A stretch of 23,128 nt of DNA from a virus. The stretch spans positions 1 through 23,128 of IMG/VR virus record IMGVR_UViG_3300009526_001064; one strand, given 5' to 3'. A model generated the notes under the pieces. It searched no databases. It was not told the DNA's origin and saw only the letters and a list, made by a program, of their open reading frames with translations. This document shows, in pieces, positions 19,782 to 23,128 of this stretch (position 1 is the first letter of the stretch; each line of letters opens with the position of its first letter). The translations under genes and the position numbers were made by a program.

Positions 19782-20023
19782 GTGTAGAATGGGATGCGGA
19801 AAAACACCGTAGAGCACACTGGTTATATTGGATAACCAAAGGTCACCTAGATACTACAGAAGAACAAATACTATCATCACACGATAGTTATTTAAGAAGA
19901 GCATGGGGCAATATTGAAAACTATGTCCATGAAGAAGGCTTCAAGGAAGCCTACGCCAAAAAAGAAACCTCAAACGGCAGAGTCGACCCTGCCTTAACAC
20001 CCTCGAAAAGGAATATAAATTGA
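19778..20023 (+). CDS. Small hypothetical protein
   Basis: An 81-residue hydrophilic protein starting in an ATGA overlap with the previous gene and ending 4 bases into the BMP gene. The N-terminal half (EKHRRAHWLYWITKGHLDTT) is aromatic and probably helical. No family recognised. It may simply be part of the translational relay that leads to the TTG start of the binding-protein gene. Confidence 0.62.
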   Translation: MSVEWDAEKHRRAHWLYWITKGHLDTTEEQILSSHDSYLRRAWGNIENYVHEEGFKEAYAKKETSNGRVDPALTPSKRNIN

Positions 20024-21090
20024 AACTATTTACAACAGTGCTAACTGCACTATTACTGATGGTAGGTCTTACTACTTCATCAGTAGCAAAGGATAAAGTT
20101 AAAGTTGGCTTTATATACGTTGGACCCACAGGAGATCATGGCTGGACATACCGTCACGACATTGGACGCCAGCAAGTTGAAGAAGCTTATGGAGACAGAG
20201 TTGAAACAGTCTTTGTTGAGAGCGTACCAGAAGGTCCAGACTCAGAACGTGTAATGACTGCTATGGCTCTTAAAGGTGCAGACATTATCTTTGCAACCTC
20301 TTTTGGCTACATGGACTCAGTTCTATCAGTGGCTAAAAAGTTTCCTAACGTAAAGTTTGAACACGCTACTGGATACAAGCAGTCTGAGAATGCGGCGAAC
20401 TATGGATTGAAGTTATATCAATCACGCCACGTTCAAGGTATCATTGCTGGGTTGATGACAAAAACAAATAAGATTTGTTACGTTGCTTCCTTCCCAATCC
20501 CAGAAGTTATGCGTGAAATTAACACATATTACTTGGGCGCAAAGAAGATGAACCCTGATGTAGAGTTAAGTATCGTATGGGTTTATACTTGGTATGATCC
20601 AGCCAAAGAAGGTGATGCCGCTAAATCTATGATGGAACAAGGTTGTGATGTTGTAGCACAGCATACAGACTCACCAGCACCACTGATTGCCGCTGAAGAG
20701 GCTGGTAAGGTTGGTTTTGGTCAGGCATCAGATCAACTTAAGTTTGCTCCTAAAGCACAGTTGACCGCTACTATTGATAATTGGGGTCCATACTATATTG
20801 ACAAAGTTGGTCAAGTATTAGATGGCACATGGAAGACAGGTGATTACTTTGGTCACATGAATACGGGTGCTGTTCAAATGGCACCGTTTACTAATATGCC
20901 AGCAAATGTAGCATTAGAAGCACAGATAGTAAAGGATGCTATTTCGGCTGGAACGTTACATGGATTTACGGGACCAATCAATAAGCAAGATGGTTCAGTA
21001 TTCTTAGAAGTTGGTGAAGTCGCAACACGTATGCAACTTGACACAATGGACTTCTATGTCGAAGGCATTACGGCTACACCACCGTCATGA
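20020..21090 (+). CDS. BMP-family (PnrA/Med-like) periplasmic substrate-binding protein
   Basis: A 356-residue ABC-transporter solute-binding protein of the basic membrane protein family, whose characterised members bind purine nucleosides or related bases. It starts at TTG 20020 (AAAAGGAA 6 bases upstream). A signal peptide (hydrophobic 4-17, cleavage likely after SVA at 21-23) without a lipobox Cys predicts a soluble periplasmic protein. The mature start KVKVGFIYVGPTGDHGWTYRHD, VFVESVPEGPDSERVMTAMA, GADIIFATSFGYM, HATGYKQSENAANY, and the hinge region CDVVAQHTDSPAPLIAAEE are family features. No permease or ATPase gene is nearby, so it would work with the host transporter. The stop overlaps the dioxygenase start (ATGA). 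Confidence 0.92.
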   Translation: MKLFTTVLTALLLMVGLTTSSVAKDKVKVGFIYVGPTGDHGWTYRHDIGRQQVEEAYGDRVETVFVESVPEGPDSERVMTAMALKGADIIFATSFGYMDSVLSVAKKFPNVKFEHATGYKQSENAANYGLKLYQSRHVQGIIAGLMTKTNKICYVASFPIPEVMREINTYYLGAKKMNPDVELSIVWVYTWYDPAKEGDAAKSMMEQGCDVVAQHTDSPAPLIAAEEAGKVGFGQASDQLKFAPKAQLTATIDNWGPYYIDKVGQVLDGTWKTGDYFGHMNTGAVQMAPFTNMPANVALEAQIVKDAISAGTLHGFTGPINKQDGSVFLEVGEVATRMQLDTMDFYVEGITATPPS

Positions 21091-21962
21091 TACCAGTAAT
21101 CGATTTAAATAAACATCCGTATGATGTTTTAGATCAAGTTCGCAAAGCCTACACAACAGTGGGCTTTGCGGTCTTCACGAACAGTTTAACTTCAAAAGAA
21201 CAGGGCGATATGAATTGCTGGTTCGATGAAATGAAATCGTTCTTTGATTTAGATCTCAATACTAAAATGAAATACCCCTATGAAGGAGATACTAACTTGG
21301 GGTACAGTGTTGTGGGGGATGAGAATGTAGATCCGACTGCACCTAAGGACATGAAAGAAAGTTTTAACTACAACAACACTCGTATGAATGAAAAGTTGTG
21401 GCCCACAGAGTTACCCAAGTTTAAGCAAAGTGCTTTACGAAGCATTGACATTGCTGATAAACTAACATTACGTATCTTAAAAATGTTTGACGATATACTT
21501 GACACTGGCACTACTCTTGTCGATGCTCATATGAAACCATACAACACTACCAGAGTCATTCATTATCCATCAGTTTTTGAATTAGAAGAGGAATTTGAAG
21601 AGCGACAATTAAGAATTGGAGAGCATAGTGACTATGGAACTATCACACTTCTTTGGCAGATTAACGATGTTCCGGGATTACAAGTTCAAGATCTTAAAGG
21701 TGTTTGGCATCCTGTGCCTTATGCTGACAATGGTGTTGTTGTTAATATAGGTGATTTACTACAACGTTGGACCAACGATTATTTTAAAAGCACAAAGCAT
21801 AGAGTGGTGAATAGTCATATGCATCTAAACAGATATTCTATGCCCCACTTTGTAGATCCGACTCCGGGGACGATAGTAAGCAACCTAACAGAAGAAAAGG
21901 CTAAGTATGAACCGATAGAGAGTAAAGAATATTTGATGTGGCGTTTGGCACAGAGTTACTAG
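21087..21962 (+). CDS. Isopenicillin-N-synthase-like 2OG-Fe(II) dioxygenase, copy 1
   Basis: A 291-residue oxygenase of the isopenicillin N synthase/plant-type family, with an N-terminal DIOX_N-like domain (MIPVIDL, YTTVGFAVFTN) and a C-terminal double-stranded beta-helix. Ligands H180-S-D182 and H238, plus R249-Y-S251 for 2-oxoglutarate, are all present, so it should be active. Bacterial relatives act on small molecules, including nucleobase-like compounds in some clusters, but substrate cannot be predicted. The start overlaps the BMP stop, so it is translationally linked to the binding protein. It lacks the ~13-residue C-terminal extension of copy 2. It is closely similar to copy 2 across the catalytic half. 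Confidence 0.93.
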   Translation: MIPVIDLNKHPYDVLDQVRKAYTTVGFAVFTNSLTSKEQGDMNCWFDEMKSFFDLDLNTKMKYPYEGDTNLGYSVVGDENVDPTAPKDMKESFNYNNTRMNEKLWPTELPKFKQSALRSIDIADKLTLRILKMFDDILDTGTTLVDAHMKPYNTTRVIHYPSVFELEEEFEERQLRIGEHSDYGTITLLWQINDVPGLQVQDLKGVWHPVPYADNGVVVNIGDLLQRWTNDYFKSTKHRVVNSHMHLNRYSMPHFVDPTPGTIVSNLTEEKAKYEPIESKEYLMWRLAQSY

Positions 21963-21963
21963 C

Positions 21964-22860
21964 ATGATACCAGTAATAGACTTTAAAGCAAGAGACGCAT
22001 TCGGTCAGATACGCAGAGCCTACACAACAGTGGGCTTTGCGGTCTTTACGAATTGTTTGAGTTCAAACGAACAGAGTGACATGAGTTGCTGGTTTGATGA
22101 AATGAAGTTATTCTTTGACTTAGACCTAGAGACAAAAATGAAATATCCATATGAAGCTGACGAGTTAGGGCCGATGGGTTTTCGAGTAAATAAAGATTCA
22201 ACAGAAAAATTTGACTATAATAATGCTAGAATGGGTAATCATCTTTGGCCTAAAGATCTTCCTAACTTTAAAGCAAGTGCTCTTCAAAGTATAGACATTG
22301 CTGATAAATTGACATTACGTATTTTGGGAATGTTTGACGATATACTTGGCACTGGTAATACTCTTGTCGATGCTCATATAAAATCAAACAACAGTACCAG
22401 AGTTATTCACTACCCATCTATTTTTGATTTCGACATAGAATATCTAGAAGAAAAACAGATGCGTATGGGAGAACATAGTGATTTCGGAACTATCACACTT
22501 CTTTGGCAAGTTAATGACGTTCCGGGGTTACAAGTTCAAGATCTTGGTGGTGCTTGGCATTCAGTTCCTTGTGTTCAAGATAGTGTTGTTGTTAATATTG
22601 GCGATTTACTTCAACGCTGGACTAATGATTATTTTAAAAGCACAAAGCATAGGGTGATAAATAGCCATTTACATTTAAATAGATATTCTATGCCACACTT
22701 TGTAGCTCCAATCCCCGGAACCATAGTAAGCAACCTAATAGAAGCAAAGGATAAATATGAACCAATAGAGGTCAAAGAATTTTTAATGCGGCGTCTTGCC
22801 CAAGGTTTCTATGGGGTAGAAGCGCACAAAATGTGGCAACGATCCCAAGGATTTAATTAA
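21964..22860 (+). CDS. Isopenicillin-N-synthase-like 2OG-Fe(II) dioxygenase, copy 2
   Basis: A 298-residue paralogue of the preceding protein, starting one base after its stop. Metal ligands H171-S-D173 and H229 and the R240-Y-S242 pair are intact. The region after GEHSD, including LQRWTNDYFKSTKHRV, is nearly identical to copy 1, whereas the central loop (about 65-90) is shorter and different, the part that usually shapes the active-site entrance. It carries an extra C-terminal segment with VEAHKMWQRSQ. Two intact copies imply either two related substrates or a dose effect. Confidence 0.93.
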   Translation: MIPVIDFKARDAFGQIRRAYTTVGFAVFTNCLSSNEQSDMSCWFDEMKLFFDLDLETKMKYPYEADELGPMGFRVNKDSTEKFDYNNARMGNHLWPKDLPNFKASALQSIDIADKLTLRILGMFDDILGTGNTLVDAHIKSNNSTRVIHYPSIFDFDIEYLEEKQMRMGEHSDFGTITLLWQVNDVPGLQVQDLGGAWHSVPCVQDSVVVNIGDLLQRWTNDYFKSTKHRVINSHLHLNRYSMPHFVAPIPGTIVSNLIEAKDKYEPIEVKEFLMRRLAQGFYGVEAHKMWQRSQGFN

Positions 22861-22873
22861 TTAGGAGAAGACA

Positions 22874-22957
22874 ATGATTAAATGGATTATAACTTCATAT
22901 AATAATTGGATAGCTAAGAAAGAAGCAGACGTGCCAAAATATCTGCAAGGTAAGTAA
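22874..22957 (+). CDS. 27-residue hypothetical protein
   Basis: Starts 13 bases after the dioxygenase stop behind a strong TAGGAGAAG, ATG 22874, and ends 7 bases before the tmRNA. The product is a short basic/aromatic helix (KWIITSYNNWIAKKEADVPK). The good ribosome binding site and position support it, but 27 codons could be open by chance. Confidence 0.5.
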   Translation: MIKWIITSYNNWIAKKEADVPKYLQGK

Positions 22958-22964
22958 TTTTGAT

Positions 22965-23128
22965 GGGGCTGAATTGGGAATCGACTGGCAGGGTAGAAAA
23001 GTGGAGAATCCGGGTACGAGCTCCGTTAACGCAAGTAACTAAAGTAAACGCAAACGATAATTTTGCTCCTGTAGACTACGCCCTAGCGGCATAGTTGTAC
23101 GGGGTCCGCCAGTACCTGTCAACAGAAA
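22965..23128 (+). ncRNA. ssrA: tmRNA (transfer-messenger RNA), 5' part
   Basis: Begins with GGGGCTGA, the conserved 5' acceptor-stem strand of tmRNA, followed by a GAATCGAC segment as in the tRNA-like D region. The tag reading frame starts with the resume codon GCA at 23050 and reads ANDNFAPVDYALAA before TAG at 23092-23094; it starts ANDN, like alphaproteobacterial tags, and ends LAA, the degradation signal. GGAG...CTCC around 22998-23032 could form a pseudoknot stem. The 3' acceptor half (T arm, CCA) is not in the window, nor is it upstream, where a circularly permuted gene would have it. The RNA would rescue stalled ribosomes and tag truncated proteins in the infected cell. Confidence 0.93.

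Noticed and set aside
19938-19952. Hairpin GGCTTC-AAG-GAAGCC as a possible terminator
   Set aside because: Three-base loop, no following T-run, and located in the coding sequence of the 81-residue protein; best explained by codons for Gly-Phe-Lys-Glu-Ala.
20014-20021. TATAAATT just before the BMP gene, resembling a late promoter
   Set aside because: It differs from TATAAATA in the last base and overlaps the TTG start codon, so transcription would begin inside the gene.
1-23128. tRNA genes, CRISPR arrays, IS elements and integrase/attachment sites
   Set aside because: No cloverleaf-like sequence, regularly spaced repeats, transposase motifs or integrase motifs were seen. The direct repeats at 2856 and 4447 are not terminal inverted repeats and no recombinase lies between them.

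Overview
The window is a densely packed piece of a T4-like (myovirus) phage genome, almost certainly from a marine phage of an alphaproteobacterium. A family-B DNA polymerase C-terminus, a UvsX recombinase and a gp41-type replicative helicase are all present. Two minus-strand genes sit behind perfect T4 late-promoter boxes (TATAAATA). The alphaproteobacterial link is an inference from the tmRNA at the right edge, whose tag reads ANDNFAPVDYALAA, and from the general gene set. No host genes, tRNAs, IS elements or CRISPR arrays were seen, and no gene-free stretch exceeds about 100 bases.

Layout, left to right. (1) 1-2918: the end of DNA polymerase, a primase-polymerase-like protein, a small conserved protein, an adenine methyltransferase and an HNH-type endonuclease, mostly joined by ATGA-type overlaps. 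(2) 2856-4536: an inserted two-gene module (PD-(D/E)XK nuclease plus adenine methyltransferase, probably a type II restriction-modification pair). It has its own sigma70-like promoter and is bracketed by an imperfect direct repeat that duplicates the start of the next gene. (3) 4491-11448: a glycosyltransferase of the TET-associated type (a family linked to glycosylation of modified phage DNA bases), a phosphoribosyltransferase, and a sugar/nucleotide set: KDO-8-phosphate synthase, CMP-KDO synthetase, small HAD phosphatase, cupin, GMP reductase, phosphomannomutase-like HAD, HxGH cytidylyltransferase-like enzyme and UDP-glucose/GDP-mannose-type dehydrogenase. (4) 11381-17177: the replication/nucleotide block, with uvsX, two short 2OG-Fe(II) oxygenases, the gp41-like helicase, thyX, a DUF3310 protein, a MazG-like pyrophosphohydrolase and small conserved proteins. 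(5) 17161-18774: two minus-strand membrane-protein genes with late promoters, each back to back with a plus-strand sigma70-like promoter; the two intergenic regions are near copies of one another. (6) 18775-22957: an accessory operon with a SleB-type cell-wall hydrolase, small proteins including a DUF1289 protein, a periplasmic BMP-family substrate-binding protein, and two tandem isopenicillin-N-synthase-like dioxygenases. (7) 22965 to the right edge: the 5' part of a tmRNA gene.

How they may work together (inference): the replication genes copy the genome. ThyX, MazG, GMP reductase and possibly the BMP/dioxygenase operon adjust nucleotide and nucleobase supply. The glycosyltransferase and sugar-nucleotide enzymes either decorate phage DNA or remodel a host surface glycan. 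The methyltransferases, nucleases and HNH gene belong to defence and inter-phage competition. The items most worth following are the BMP plus twin-dioxygenase operon, the repeat-bracketed restriction-modification insertion, the glycosyltransferase/KDO cluster, the duplicated bidirectional early/late promoter cassette, and the phage tmRNA.
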